Translations under genes and position numbers: made by a program
In this document: positions 43,638-51,805 of the stretch, in pieces
Position numbering within the stretch: the first letter of the stretch is position 1
Layout of the letters: every line of letters begins with the position of its first letter
The notes under the pieces: model-generated
What the model saw: the letters and a program-made list of their open reading frames with translations, nothing else
Databases searched by the model: none
What the model was told of the DNA's origin: nothing
NCBI RefSeq assembly: GCF_038024065.1
Contig: NZ_CP150667.1
Span: 868,001 to 932,000, forward strand
Source: Polaribacter sejongensis
Lineage (GTDB): Bacteria; Bacteroidota; Bacteroidia; Flavobacteriales; Flavobacteriaceae
DNA length: 64,000 bases
Direction of reading: 5' to 3'

Positions 43638-44393
43638 TTATAACCTTACCGGTATATTTTGTTTTTTCAACTCCTCTTTCAACTCCAAAATAGGAATTTC
43701 TCCAAAATGAAAAACACTCGCAGCTAATGCGGCATCTGCTTTCCCTTTTTTAAACGTATCAGCAAAATGCTGAATTGTCCCTGCTCCTCCAGAAGCAATA
43801 ATAGGAATGTTTAATATTTCTGATAAATGTGCCAAAGCTTCATTTGCAAAACCTCCTTTTGTGCCATCATGATTCATAGAAGTAAACAAAATTTCTCCTG
43901 CTCCACGCTCTTCTACTTCTTTTGCCCAATCAAAAAGTTTGATCTCTGTAGGAATCGTTCCTCCAGCTAAATGCACAAACCATTCTCCATCAATTTGTTT
44001 AGCATCGATTGCAACTACCACACATTGACTTCCAAATTTCTCTGCCAATTCGTTAACCAATTCTGGTCTTTTTACTGCCGATGAATTGATAGAAACCTTA
44101 TCTGCTCCCCATTTTAACAACTCATTTACATTTTCTACAGAAGAAATTCCACCACCAACTGTAAACGGAATATTCACTTGTTCCGCCACTTGATGCACCA
44201 TTTCTATCATGGTTTTCCTACCTTCTAACGTTGCAGAAATATCTAAAAAAACCAATTCGTCTGCACCTAAATCTGCATATTGTTTTGCTAAAACCACAGG
44301 GTCTCCTGCATCTATTAAATTTACGAAATTAACACCTTTTACAGTTCTTCCGTTTTTAATATCTAAACAAGGTATTATTCTTTTTGTTAACAT
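43638..44393 (-). CDS. hisF: Imidazole glycerol phosphate synthase, cyclase subunit
   Basis: A 251-aa TIM-barrel enzyme which, with HisH, makes IGP and AICAR. The start [20 protein letters not shown] carries the catalytic Asp of CLD, and the second Asp lies in [14 protein letters not shown]. The two half-barrel phosphate sites are [10 protein letters not shown] and [12 protein letters not shown]. Length is standard. It is separated from hisA by 137 bp that hold two hairpin elements. Confidence 0.98.
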   Translation of the reverse strand: MLTKRIIPCLDIKNGRTVKGVNFVNLIDAGDPVVLAKQYADLGADELVFLDISATLEGRKTMIEMVHQVAEQVNIPFTVGGGISSVENVNELLKWGADKVSINSSAVKRPELVNELAEKFGSQCVVVAIDAKQIDGEWFVHLAGGTIPTEIKLFDWAKEVEERGAGEILFTSMNHDGTKGGFANEALAHLSEILNIPIIASGGAGTIQHFADTFKKGKADAALAASVFHFGEIPILELKEELKKQNIPVRL

Positions 44394-44406
44394 AAGCCCA
44401 TCCTAA

Positions 44407-44423
44407 CCTTCCCAAAGGGAAGG
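44407..44423. repeat. CCTTCCC hairpin upstream of hisF
   Basis: CCTTCCC, AAA, GGGAAGG forms a tight perfect 7-bp hairpin just before the hisF start on the minus strand. It is probably part of the palindromic element that fills this gap. Confidence 0.55.
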
Positions 44424-44483
44424 AACTAATTTGTTACTATTAATATAATCATGGATATTTTTTCTACATTTTATCCATGATAT

Positions 44484-44527
44484 CAGTTCGAGTGATTTCG
44501 ATTTTTATCGAAATTATATCGAGAACC
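44484..44527. repeat. TTCGAGTG...ATCGAGAACC repeat between hisF and hisA
   Basis: CAGTTCGAGTGATTTCGAT, then TTTT, then ATCGAAATTATATCGAGAAC folds into a hairpin with a nested GATTTCGAT/ATCGAAATT stem. The ends match the elements at 16790-16836 (reverse) and 60563-60588. Confidence 0.72.
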
Positions 44528-44530
44528 ATT

Positions 44531-45268
44531 TTATTTTTTAATTATAAATTCTTCCAACTGTTTTAAGCTGATTTTATTCTCATAAATCGCTTTTCCAATA
44601 ATTACACCTTCGCAACCATTTTCTGCCAATTTAGGCAATTCATCAAAAGCTGAAATTCCACCAGAAGCAATTAACTTTACATTTTTTACTTCAGATAAAA
44701 TTTGATTATAAATATCAAAACTTGGTCCTTGTAACATGCCGTCTTTAGAAATATCGGTACAAATAATATACTGAATTCCTTTTTGATGATAATCAGCAAT
44801 AAAAGGAATCAATTCTAAACTACTTTCTTCCTGCCAACCATTGGTTGCAATCTTTCCTCCTGTTGCATCAGGATAAAAATCAGCTCCTAAAATAATTTTT
44901 TCTGAACCATATTTTTCAATCCAACTTTCAAAAATCTCGCTATTTTTTACAGCAATACTTCCTCCTGTAATTTGATTAGCCCCAGAATTAAAAGCAATTT
45001 CTAAATCTTTATCAGACTTTAAACCACCACCAAAATCAATTTTTAAATTGGTTTTAGAAGCAATCTGTTCCAATACTTTATGATTGATAATCTGACTTGC
45101 TTTTGCACCATCTAAATCTACCACATGTAAATACTCGATACCTGCAGCTTCAAATTCTTTGGCTACTTCTAAAGGATTTTCATTATAAATTTTCTTTGTG
45201 TTATAATCTCCTTTTGTTAAACGAACACATTTTCCGTCTATAATATCTATTGCTGGTATTATTCTCAA
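44531..45268 (-). CDS. hisA: ProFAR isomerase HisA (start revised to TTG)
   Basis: A 245-aa TIM-barrel isomerase. Reading from TTG at 45266-45268 gives [20 protein letters not shown] directly after the initiator, the exact HisA N-terminus with its catalytic Asp. The second Asp is in [14 protein letters not shown], and the phosphate loops are [10 protein letters not shown] and [11 protein letters not shown]. An in-frame ATG at 45293-45295 lies in the GTCAT end of a dispersed repeat and would add nine non-conserved residues, so I reject it, although readthrough use is possible. Confidence 0.95.
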   Translation of the reverse strand: MRIIPAIDIIDGKCVRLTKGDYNTKKIYNENPLEVAKEFEAAGIEYLHVVDLDGAKASQIINHKVLEQIASKTNLKIDFGGGLKSDKDLEIAFNSGANQITGGSIAVKNSEIFESWIEKYGSEKIILGADFYPDATGGKIATNGWQEESSLELIPFIADYHQKGIQYIICTDISKDGMLQGPSFDIYNQILSEVKNVKLIASGGISAFDELPKLAENGCEGVIIGKAIYENKISLKQLEEFIIKK

Positions 45269-45290
45269 AATAGTCTTTTTATTAATTATT

Positions 45291-45375
45291 GTCATTTCGA
45301 AATGAGCCTTTTAGGCGATTGAGAAATCTTATCATGAGATTCCTAGATTCCTCTTCGTTCCTCAGTCGGAATGAC
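45291..45375. repeat. GTCAT...ATGAC palindromic repeat between hisA and hisH
   Basis: Starts GTCATTTCGAAATGAGCC, contains GGCGATTGAGAAATCTTA, and ends TCGGAATGAC (85 bp). It is the closest relative of 43548-43625. Its left end creates a spurious ATG in frame with hisA. Confidence 0.78.
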
Positions 45376-45387
45376 ATCCGTTATTAT

Positions 45388-45969
45388 TTATAAATTTAGG
45401 AAGTTCTTCAATATCTGTTCTCCTGCTAAACCACTTTTTTCTGGGTGAAACTGAGTACCATAAAAATTATCTTTTTGTAAAGCAGAAGCATATTCAAATT
45501 CATAATCTGTAGTCGCAATGGCTTCTTCACAATTTTCTGCGTAAAAACTATGCACCAAATACATAAACTCTTTTTCTTTAATTCCTGTAAATAAATCTGA
45601 TTTTAAATTATAAATAATATTCCAGCCCATTTGCGGAACTTTTACAGCTTTCGAAAACTTCTTTATCGCTACATCAAAAATCCCTAATCCTTTTGTATTT
45701 CCTTCTTCAGATGAATTACACATTAATTGCATTCCTAAACAAATTCCTAAAACAGGTTGTTTTAAAGTAGGAATCACTTTATCTAATCCGCTTTCTTGCA
45801 ACATTTTCATTGCTGAACTTGCTTCTCCAACACCAGGAAAAATCACTTTATCTGCCGCTTTTATTTCATCAATATTATTTGATAAAACAGCATCAATTCC
45901 TAATCTCTTAAACGCAAACTGAATACTTTTTATGTTTCCTGCTCCGTAATCTATAATTACTAATTTCAT
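45388..45969 (-). CDS. hisH: Imidazole glycerol phosphate synthase, glutaminase subunit
   Basis: A 193-aa class I glutamine amidotransferase that feeds ammonia to HisF. The nucleophile cysteine lies in LGICLGMQLM near residue 77, with the His-Glu pair in GTQFHPEKSG near 177. IDYGAGNIKSIQFAFKRLG and GVGEASSAMKML are typical HisH stretches. Its start codon overlaps the stop of hisB by one base (TAATG), the only repeat-free junction of the operon. Confidence 0.98.
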   Translation of the reverse strand: MKLVIIDYGAGNIKSIQFAFKRLGIDAVLSNNIDEIKAADKVIFPGVGEASSAMKMLQESGLDKVIPTLKQPVLGICLGMQLMCNSSEEGNTKGLGIFDVAIKKFSKAVKVPQMGWNIIYNLKSDLFTGIKEKEFMYLVHSFYAENCEEAIATTDYEFEYASALQKDNFYGTQFHPEKSGLAGEQILKNFLNL

Positions 45970-47108
45970 TATAAAACTCCTTTTGTTGATGGTAAAAACA
46001 TTTTGTTTGCATCTCTTTTAACCGCCATTTTCATCGCTTTAGCAAACGCTTTAAAAATCCCTTCAATTTTATGATGCTCATTTGCGCCTTCTGCCTTAAT
46101 ATTTAAATTACATCTTGCGCCATCTGTAAACGATTTAAACAAATGTAAAAACATTTCTGTTGGCATATCACCAATCATTTCACGTTTAAAATCAGCTTCC
46201 CAAACCAACCAAGGTCTTCCGCCAAAATCTACCGCTGCTTGTGCCAAACAATCGTCCATTGGCAAACAAAATCCATAGCGCTCAATACCCAATTTATTTC
46301 CTAATGCTTTATTGAATAATTCTCCCAAAGCAATCATGGTATCCTCTATGGTGTGATGTTCATCAACCTCTAAATCTCCATCTACTTTTACCGTTAAATC
46401 CATTGCTCCATGACGACCAATTTGATCTAACATGTGGTCGAAAAACTTAACTCCTGTAGAAATATCATTTTTACCAGAACCGTCTAAATTTAATTTGATA
46501 TAAATCTTCGTTTCGTTGGTATTTCTTGTGATTTCAGAAACTCTATCTTCTAATTTTAAAAACTCATAAATAGTTTTCCAATCGGTAGATGTTAAAGCAA
46601 TACAATCTAAAATTTCTTGCTTAGAAGTCTCAATTTCATCTGCACCTAATTCTGGGTCTTCAGACAAAAAGATTCCTTTTGCGCCTAAATTCTTAGCCAA
46701 TTCCATGTCTGTAATTCTATCTCCTAAAACAAAAGAATTTGCCAAATCATATTCCTCAGAAAAATACTTGGTTAACAAACCTGTTCTTGGTTTACGTGTT
46801 TCAGCATTTTCATGCGGAAACGTTTTATCGATACAAACTTCAGAGAAAACAACACCTTCCTTTTCAAATGCCGATATTACTTTATTTTGTGCTGGCCAAA
46901 AAGTATCTTCCGGAAAAGAATCTGTACCTAATCCATCTTGATTGGTTACCATCACCAATTCAAAATCTAGTTCCTCGGCAATTCTTGCCATGTAACGAAA
47001 CACCTTCGGATAATACTCTAACTTTTCTAGACTATCTAATTGATAATCTACAGGCGGTTCTAATACTAAAGTTCCGTCTCTGTCTATAAATAATACTTTT
47101 TTACTCAT
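45969..47108 (-). CDS. hisB: Bifunctional histidinol-phosphatase / imidazoleglycerol-phosphate dehydratase
   Basis: A 379-aa fusion as in enterobacteria and most Bacteroidota. The N-terminal HAD phosphatase (1 to about 165) has [15 protein letters not shown] with the nucleophile Asp, and a Cys/His loop ([20 protein letters not shown]) that is shorter in metal ligands than the E. coli enzyme. The C-terminal IGPD part has [16 protein letters not shown] and [16 protein letters not shown], the Mn-binding His/Glu set. Both active sites appear complete. It catalyses the sixth and eighth steps of the pathway. Confidence 0.97.
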   Translation of the reverse strand: MSKKVLFIDRDGTLVLEPPVDYQLDSLEKLEYYPKVFRYMARIAEELDFELVMVTNQDGLGTDSFPEDTFWPAQNKVISAFEKEGVVFSEVCIDKTFPHENAETRKPRTGLLTKYFSEEYDLANSFVLGDRITDMELAKNLGAKGIFLSEDPELGADEIETSKQEILDCIALTSTDWKTIYEFLKLEDRVSEITRNTNETKIYIKLNLDGSGKNDISTGVKFFDHMLDQIGRHGAMDLTVKVDGDLEVDEHHTIEDTMIALGELFNKALGNKLGIERYGFCLPMDDCLAQAAVDFGGRPWLVWEADFKREMIGDMPTEMFLHLFKSFTDGARCNLNIKAEGANEHHKIEGIFKAFAKAMKMAVKRDANKMFLPSTKGVL

Positions 47109-47120
47109 CTTATATTTTTT

Positions 47121-47149
47121 CCTGCAGGGTTTCTAGAACCTTGTAAGTT
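47121..47149. repeat. CCTGCAGGGTTTC hairpin between hisB and hisC
   Basis: CCTGCAGGGTTTC, TA, GAACCTTGTAAG pairs imperfectly. It matches 49570-49596 (CCTGCATGGTTTC, TA, AAACCTTGTAGG). The same family appears as an AAACCTTGCAGG half-copy near 49634. Confidence 0.68.
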
Positions 47150-47163
47150 TGTTTATTTTAATA

Positions 47164-48222
47164 TTACTGTATTGCCTTTAAAGCTCTTAATAACCTTTGA
47201 TTTTCTTCACAAATCCCCACACTAATTCGCAAACAATTTTCGCACAAAGGTTGTGTAGTTCTGTTTCTAATAACCACACCATATTCAATTAACTGCTTAT
47301 AACGTTTTGTTGCATCATCTACCTTTAACAATAAAAAATTACCATCCGAAGGATATACTTTTTCTATATAACTAACACAACACTCTAACTCCTTTTTAAG
47401 ACGCTTTCTCTCGCTAATTAATTGAGAAATTTCATTCTCAACTTCATCCATCTTTTGCAATCTTACAATGGCTCTTTGCTGCGTTAATTCATTTACGTTA
47501 TAAGGTGGCTTTATATTATTTAAAATTTTAATAATTTCTTTGGATGCATAACAAACTCCTAAGCGAATTCCCGCTAAACCAAATGCTTTAGATAAAGTTT
47601 GTGTAATGATTAAATTAGGAAATTGCGACAATCTTTCTAACCAACTTCTTTGTTCAGAAAAATCGATATACGCTTCATCAATAACAACTAATCCTTTAAA
47701 TTTTGTAAGCAATTCTCTAACCGATTCTGCTGTAAAACTAATTCCTGTTGGGTTGTTTGGAGAACACAAAAACAAAATTTTACTATTGGCATCAGCTGCT
47801 TTTAAAATCTGACTGACTTGTGGCTGAAAATCACCTTCACTTAACAATACCTCTCTATTTTCGATGGCATTGATGTTTGCCAACACATCATACATTCCGT
47901 ATGTAGGTGGCAATGAAATTACATTGTCTTTATTAGGTTCGCAAAAAGCTCTATAAATTAAATCTAAAACTTCATCACTTCCATTTCCTAAAAGAATATT
48001 TTCTTTGCTGACTCCTTTAATATCAGCTAGTAAATCTTTTACACCGTTTTGTTGTGGGTCTGGATATCTATTAACACCGTTTTCAAAAGGATTTTCATTA
48101 GCATCTAAGAAAATCATTTCTGTAGTATTAGCATCTTTATATTCATCTCTTGCGGAAGAATATGGTTTTAGAGATTTTATATTTTCTCTAACTAAGTTAT
48201 TGATGTTAAAGTCTGTTTTCAT
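47164..48222 (-). CDS. hisC: Histidinol-phosphate aminotransferase
   Basis: A 352-aa fold-type I PLP aminotransferase. FLDANENPFENGVNRYPDP opens the substrate site, LGNGSDEVLDLIYRAF binds PLP, CSPNNPTGISF is the NPTG stretch, VVIDEAYIDFS the Asp, and TLSKAFGLAGIRLG holds the catalytic lysine near residue 213. Length and motif order match HisC. Gaps of 50-55 bp on both sides contain hairpin repeats. Confidence 0.97.
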   Translation of the reverse strand: MKTDFNINNLVRENIKSLKPYSSARDEYKDANTTEMIFLDANENPFENGVNRYPDPQQNGVKDLLADIKGVSKENILLGNGSDEVLDLIYRAFCEPNKDNVISLPPTYGMYDVLANINAIENREVLLSEGDFQPQVSQILKAADANSKILFLCSPNNPTGISFTAESVRELLTKFKGLVVIDEAYIDFSEQRSWLERLSQFPNLIITQTLSKAFGLAGIRLGVCYASKEIIKILNNIKPPYNVNELTQQRAIVRLQKMDEVENEISQLISERKRLKKELECCVSYIEKVYPSDGNFLLLKVDDATKRYKQLIEYGVVIRNRTTQPLCENCLRISVGICEENQRLLRALKAIQ

Positions 48223-48236
48223 TGCTGTTATTTTCC

Positions 48237-48269
48237 AAACCTCACAGGTTTTAAAAACCTGTGAGGTTT
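48237..48269. repeat. Perfect AAACCTCACAGGTTTT palindrome between hisC and hisD
   Basis: A 16-bp perfect stem AAACCTCACAGGTTTT / AAAACCTGTGAGGTTT fills the 50-bp gap between the two genes. It is related to the hairpin at 40141-40170. A terminator at this place would cut the operon, so it is more likely a repeat or processing site. Confidence 0.75.
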
Positions 48270-48272
48270 ATC

Positions 48273-49556
48273 TTATTTTAAATCTTTTAAACGAATAGAA
48301 ACTGCATTTTTATGTGCATCTAAGCCTTCTGCTGCTGCCATTAATTCTATTGATTTTCCAATAGTTTGTATTCCTTCTTTAGAAATTTGTTGAAACGTAA
48401 TACTTTTAGTAAAACTATCTAAATTTACTCCGGAATACGATTTAGAAAATCCGTTTGTTGGTAATGTATGATTGGTTCCTGAAGCATAGTCGCCTGCACT
48501 TTCCGGGGTATAATTTCCAATAAAAACAGAACCTGCATTTTCTATATTATCTATATAAAAATCATTGTTATTTGTACAAACAATAAAGTGTTCTGGACCA
48601 TACTCATTAATCAACTCTAAAGCGATTTCATCATTCTCTACAAAAATAGATTTCGAATTATTGATCGCTTTCTGAGCAATTTCTGCTCTCGTTAGTTTTG
48701 CTAACTGAATTTCAATTTCTTTGGCAACCTCAGCAATCATTTCTTTGGATGTTGATACCAAAATAACTTGACTATCAGCACCATGTTCAGCTTGACTTAA
48801 CAAATCTGAAGCCACATAACTTGCGTTTGCAGAATCGTCTGCAACGACTAACAATTCACTTGGACCTGCAGGCATATCTATAGCAACACCATGTTTTGTA
48901 GACAGTTGCTTCGCAACCGTTACATACTGATTTCCTGGGCCAAATATTTTATACACTTGCGGAATGGTTTCTGTTCCAAACGTATATCCTGCAATAGCTT
49001 GAATTCCGCCAACTTTTATAATTTTTGTAACTCCGCATAAATTTGCAGCATACAAAATAGCCGGATGAATTTTACCTTCCTTATTTGGAGGAGAACACAA
49101 TACAATTTCTTTACAACCTGCAATTTGTGCAGGAATTGCCAACATTAAAACCGTAGAAAACAAAGGTGCTGTTCCGCCAGGAATATACAAACCAACTTTA
49201 GTAATTGGTCTTTTTTCTTGCCAACAAGAAACTCCGTTTGCCGTTTCTACAAAAACTTTATCGGTTTTTTGAGCAGTATGAAATTTGGTAATATTCTCTT
49301 TTGCAAGAATAATAGCGTCTTTTAATTCATTAGAAACTAATGAAATTGCTTCTTCTATTTCATCTAGCGAAACAATTGTATTTTCTAAAGAAACACCATC
49401 AAATTTTGCGGTGTATTTCTTTACAGCTGCATCCCCGTTTTCTTTGACATCAGCAAAAACCTCATTTACAACTCCTTCTATATCATCAACCGTTTTTGTG
49501 GGTCTCTCTAAAATTTGAGACCACTCTTTTCTGGATGGGTTTATAATTGTATTCAT
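48273..49556 (-). CDS. hisD: Histidinol dehydrogenase
   Basis: A 427-aa NAD- and Zn-dependent enzyme for the last two steps of the pathway. GLYIPGGTAPLFSTVLMLAI, GGIQAIAGYTFGTETIPQV, DMPAGPSELLVVADDS and the Zn/active-site region LLSQAEHGADSQVILV with Gln-His are in order. EYGPEHFIV and SAGDYASGTNHTLPT carry the two catalytic histidines. The length is usual. It follows hisG with a 202-bp gap holding two repeat elements. Confidence 0.98.
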   Translation of the reverse strand: MNTIINPSRKEWSQILERPTKTVDDIEGVVNEVFADVKENGDAAVKKYTAKFDGVSLENTIVSLDEIEEAISLVSNELKDAIILAKENITKFHTAQKTDKVFVETANGVSCWQEKRPITKVGLYIPGGTAPLFSTVLMLAIPAQIAGCKEIVLCSPPNKEGKIHPAILYAANLCGVTKIIKVGGIQAIAGYTFGTETIPQVYKIFGPGNQYVTVAKQLSTKHGVAIDMPAGPSELLVVADDSANASYVASDLLSQAEHGADSQVILVSTSKEMIAEVAKEIEIQLAKLTRAEIAQKAINNSKSIFVENDEIALELINEYGPEHFIVCTNNNDFYIDNIENAGSVFIGNYTPESAGDYASGTNHTLPTNGFSKSYSGVNLDSFTKSITFQQISKEGIQTIGKSIELMAAAEGLDAHKNAVSIRLKDLK

Positions 49557-49569
49557 GTTTTAAATTTCT

Positions 49570-49645
49570 CCTGCATGGTTTCTAAAACCTTGTAGGTATT
49601 TTACTTTTTAATTTATACTTACAAAGTTATTTAAACCTTGCAGGA
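49570..49645. repeat. CCTGCATGGTTTC hairpin and half-copy between hisD and hisG
   Basis: CCTGCATGGTTTC, TA, AAACCTTGTAGG (49570-49596) is followed by AAACCTTGCAGG near 49634-49645, which pairs with the first CCTGCA end. Same family as 47121-47149. Confidence 0.66.
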
Positions 49646-49665
49646 TGTTAGCAAACTTGTAATTT

Positions 49666-49747
49666 GCGTTAGGGATTGTAGCATTTGTTTGAGCTCTTTT
49701 TTCTTTTTTAGAAAAAAAGCGAGTGCGAAAAGCCCGTTAAAACGCCC
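49666..49747. repeat. Dispersed TTGTTTGAGCTCTTTTTT element, copy 2
   Basis: GCGTTAGGGATTGTAGCAT, then TTGTTTGAGCTCTTTTTTCT, an A-run, and AAAGCGAGTGCGAAAAGCCC. The TTGTTTGAGCTCTTTTT core is shared with 28541-28592. The GCGTTAG and CGTTAAAACGC ends are also complementary, suggesting a foldable element. Confidence 0.7.
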
Positions 49748-49758
49748 AAATAAAAATA

Positions 49759-50616
49759 TTAAAGCACCATTTTTTCAATAGGACACACTAAAATACCTTC
49801 TGCTCCATTTGCTTTTAACTCTTCTATAATTTCCCAAAATTCATTCTTGCTAATTACCGTGTGCACAGAACTCCACCCTTTTTGCGCCAATGGCAAAACA
49901 GTAGGACTTCTCATACCTGGTAATAAATTTAAGATGTCATCTAATTTCTCGTTAGGTGCATTTAGCAACACATATTTAGAGTCTCTTCCTTTTAAAACAG
50001 ACTGAATTCTGAATTGAATTTTCTCTAAAATAGCCATTCTTTCGTCTGAAATTAATGGAGAAACAGCTAAAACAGCTTCAGATTTTAAAAGAACTTCAAT
50101 CTCTTTTAATCCGTTTTTAAATAATGTACTTCCACTAGAAACAATATCACAAATTCCGTCTGCTAATCCAATATTTGGTGCAATTTCTACAGAACCATTA
50201 ATAATGTGTAACTGTGCTTCTATATTATACTCTTTTAAATATTTTCTTACGGTTTCTGGATATGATGTAGCAATTCTTTTGCCGTCTAAATCTTTTAATG
50301 AATTAGCTTCAGACTCTTTTGGTACAGCTATAGAAACTTTACATTTAGAAAAACCTAAACGCTCTATAAAGTCTAAATCGTTTCCTTTTTCTATCAAAAC
50401 ATTCTCGCCAATAATAGCAGCATCTACAACTCCATCTCTTAAATACTGAGGAATATCTCCATTTCTAAGATAAAAAACCTCAACAGGAAAATTTCTTGCG
50501 GATGCTTTTAACTGATCTTTTCCGTTGTCTATTGAGATTCCGATATCTTTTAAGATACCCATAGAATCTTCATTTAATCTTCCTGACTTTTGTACTGCAA
50601 TTCTTAAATTACTCAT
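49759..50616 (-). CDS. hisG: ATP phosphoribosyltransferase, long form
   Basis: A 285-aa enzyme for the committed first step of histidine synthesis. LRIAVQKSGRLNEDSMGIL opens the catalytic domain, and GLADGICDIVSSGSTLFKNG is the PRPP-binding signature. The last ~75 residues (NAPNEKLDDILNLLPGMRSP, PLAQKGWSSVHTVI) form the regulatory ACT-like domain found only in the long form, which is feedback-inhibited by histidine and needs no HisZ. First structural gene of the operon, behind the attenuator. Confidence 0.97.
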   Translation of the reverse strand: MSNLRIAVQKSGRLNEDSMGILKDIGISIDNGKDQLKASARNFPVEVFYLRNGDIPQYLRDGVVDAAIIGENVLIEKGNDLDFIERLGFSKCKVSIAVPKESEANSLKDLDGKRIATSYPETVRKYLKEYNIEAQLHIINGSVEIAPNIGLADGICDIVSSGSTLFKNGLKEIEVLLKSEAVLAVSPLISDERMAILEKIQFRIQSVLKGRDSKYVLLNAPNEKLDDILNLLPGMRSPTVLPLAQKGWSSVHTVISKNEFWEIIEELKANGAEGILVCPIEKMVL

Positions 50617-50651
50617 TTTTGTTTTGTTTGATGCCTGAGCAAATACGGTTT

Positions 50652-50690
50652 AAAATTAAAAAAACCCGTTTGATTCGCTCAAACGGGTTT
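50652..50690 (-). terminator. his attenuator: rho-independent terminator in the leader
   Basis: On the minus strand, a perfect 12-bp stem AAACCCGTTTGA / TCAAACGGGTTT with a 5-nt loop is followed by TTTTTTTAATTTT. It lies between the leader peptide stop (50721) and hisG (50616), the position of a transcription attenuator. An antiterminator pairing was not worked out by eye. Confidence 0.88.
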
Positions 50691-50720
50691 ATAAATATCT
50701 TGATTTTATTCAATACACTT

Positions 50721-50777
50721 TTAAATCGCTTGACTGCAATTGTAAAAATGATGATGATGGTTTTGAATAAAAGTCAT
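50721..50777 (-). CDS. hisL: Histidine operon leader peptide
   Basis: An 18-codon frame starting at the ATG 50775-50777 encodes MTFIQNHHHHFYNCSQAI, with four consecutive histidine codons in the middle. It ends 31 nt before a perfect intrinsic terminator and about 105 nt before hisG. This is the classical his attenuator layout: when charged tRNA-His is scarce the ribosome stalls on the His run and the terminator should not form. Proteins of this kind act only by being translated. It is one of the clearest regulatory elements of the window. Confidence 0.9.
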   Translation of the reverse strand: MTFIQNHHHHFYNCSQAI

Positions 50778-50942
50778 GTCTTGTTTATTTCTATGCAAAT
50801 ATCAAAATTTTATTTTTAATTACACTAATATTTATCCTAAAAATTAGATCAAACTATAATTTTTATCAAATTAATAATATTTGTTTAAAATTTATATTTT
50901 TTATAATTTAAAATACCTTTTTAAACTTCCATAACAAACACT

Positions 50943-50950
50943 TATTTTTG
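50943..50950 (+). promoter_or_regulatory. -7 box (TATTTTTG) directly before ttcA
   Basis: TATTTTTG matches TAnnTTTG and ends only 5 bp before the ATG at 50956. A transcript from it would start at or within a few bases of the start codon, so the message may be leaderless. No TTTG -33 box was found. Confidence 0.45.
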
Positions 50951-50955
50951 CAGCC

Positions 50956-51753
50956 ATGGAAAACATAAAACAGGTTACAAAAAAACTACAGCGCTCTGTT
51001 GCAGAAGCGATACAGCAATTTACAATGATTGCCGAAGGAGATAAAATTATGGTCTGCCTTTCTGGCGGAAAAGATAGTTATGCAATGCTTAACATGTTAT
51101 TGTATTTCCAGAAAGTAGCGCCTATTTCTTTTGATATTGTTGCCGTTAATTTAGACCAAAAACAACCTGGTTTTCCAGAAGAAATACTCCCAACCTATTT
51201 ACACAATTTAGGGGTTGATTATAAAATTATAGAAAAGAATACCTATAAGATTGTAATGGACAAAACGCCCGAAGGTAAAACAACTTGCAGCTTGTGCTCT
51301 CGTTTGCGTAGAGGAACGCTATATGAAGCTGCTAAAGATTTAGGTTGTAATAAATTGGCTTTAGGACATCATAGAAATGACATTCTAGAAACTTTTTTCT
51401 TAAACTTCTTTTTTGCAGGAAAAATGGAAACCATGCCTCCGAAATTTAAAAATGATGCAGGTGATTTAGTTGTTTTAAGACCTTTGGCTTTTTGTAAAGA
51501 AAGTGATATTGAAACGTATTCAGACTTTATGGACTTCCCTATCATTCCTTGTAATTTATGTGGTTCTCAAGAAAACTTGCAACGCCAAAACGTAAAACAA
51601 ATGATTTCTGACTGGGAAACTGAATTCCCAAATAGAAATGCGATCATGATGAATGCTTTACAGAACGTATCTCCTTCTCACCTTTTAGATAAAAACTTAT
51701 ATGATTTTGATAATTTAGAATCTAAAATATCTGAACCGATAGCTACCATTTAG
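50956..51753 (+). CDS. ttcA: tRNA 2-thiocytidine(32) synthetase TtcA
   Basis: A 265-aa PP-loop ATPase that thiolates cytidine-32 of certain tRNAs. [17 protein letters not shown] holds the SGGxDS PP-loop at about residue 36. The two CxxC motifs that bind the [4Fe-4S] cluster are [10 protein letters not shown] (about 112-115) and [10 protein letters not shown] (about 199-202). [16 protein letters not shown] matches the TtcA group. A single-gene unit facing away from the his operon. Confidence 0.95.
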   Translation: MENIKQVTKKLQRSVAEAIQQFTMIAEGDKIMVCLSGGKDSYAMLNMLLYFQKVAPISFDIVAVNLDQKQPGFPEEILPTYLHNLGVDYKIIEKNTYKIVMDKTPEGKTTCSLCSRLRRGTLYEAAKDLGCNKLALGHHRNDILETFFLNFFFAGKMETMPPKFKNDAGDLVVLRPLAFCKESDIETYSDFMDFPIIPCNLCGSQENLQRQNVKQMISDWETEFPNRNAIMMNALQNVSPSHLLDKNLYDFDNLESKISEPIATI

Positions 51754-51805
51754 AGAAGTTAGAACTATTTTAAACGCATAAGATTTTAAAATAGAAAGCC
51801 AGATA

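Noticed and set aside
46739..47089. 116-codon open frame opposite the hisB phosphatase domain
   Set aside because: Antisense to a gene with complete motifs; a coding shadow with no features of its own.
48237..48269. Strong palindrome between hisC and hisD as a true transcription terminator
   Set aside because: It would separate hisD from hisC in an otherwise continuous operon and has no T-run of usual length on the minus strand; called a repeat instead.
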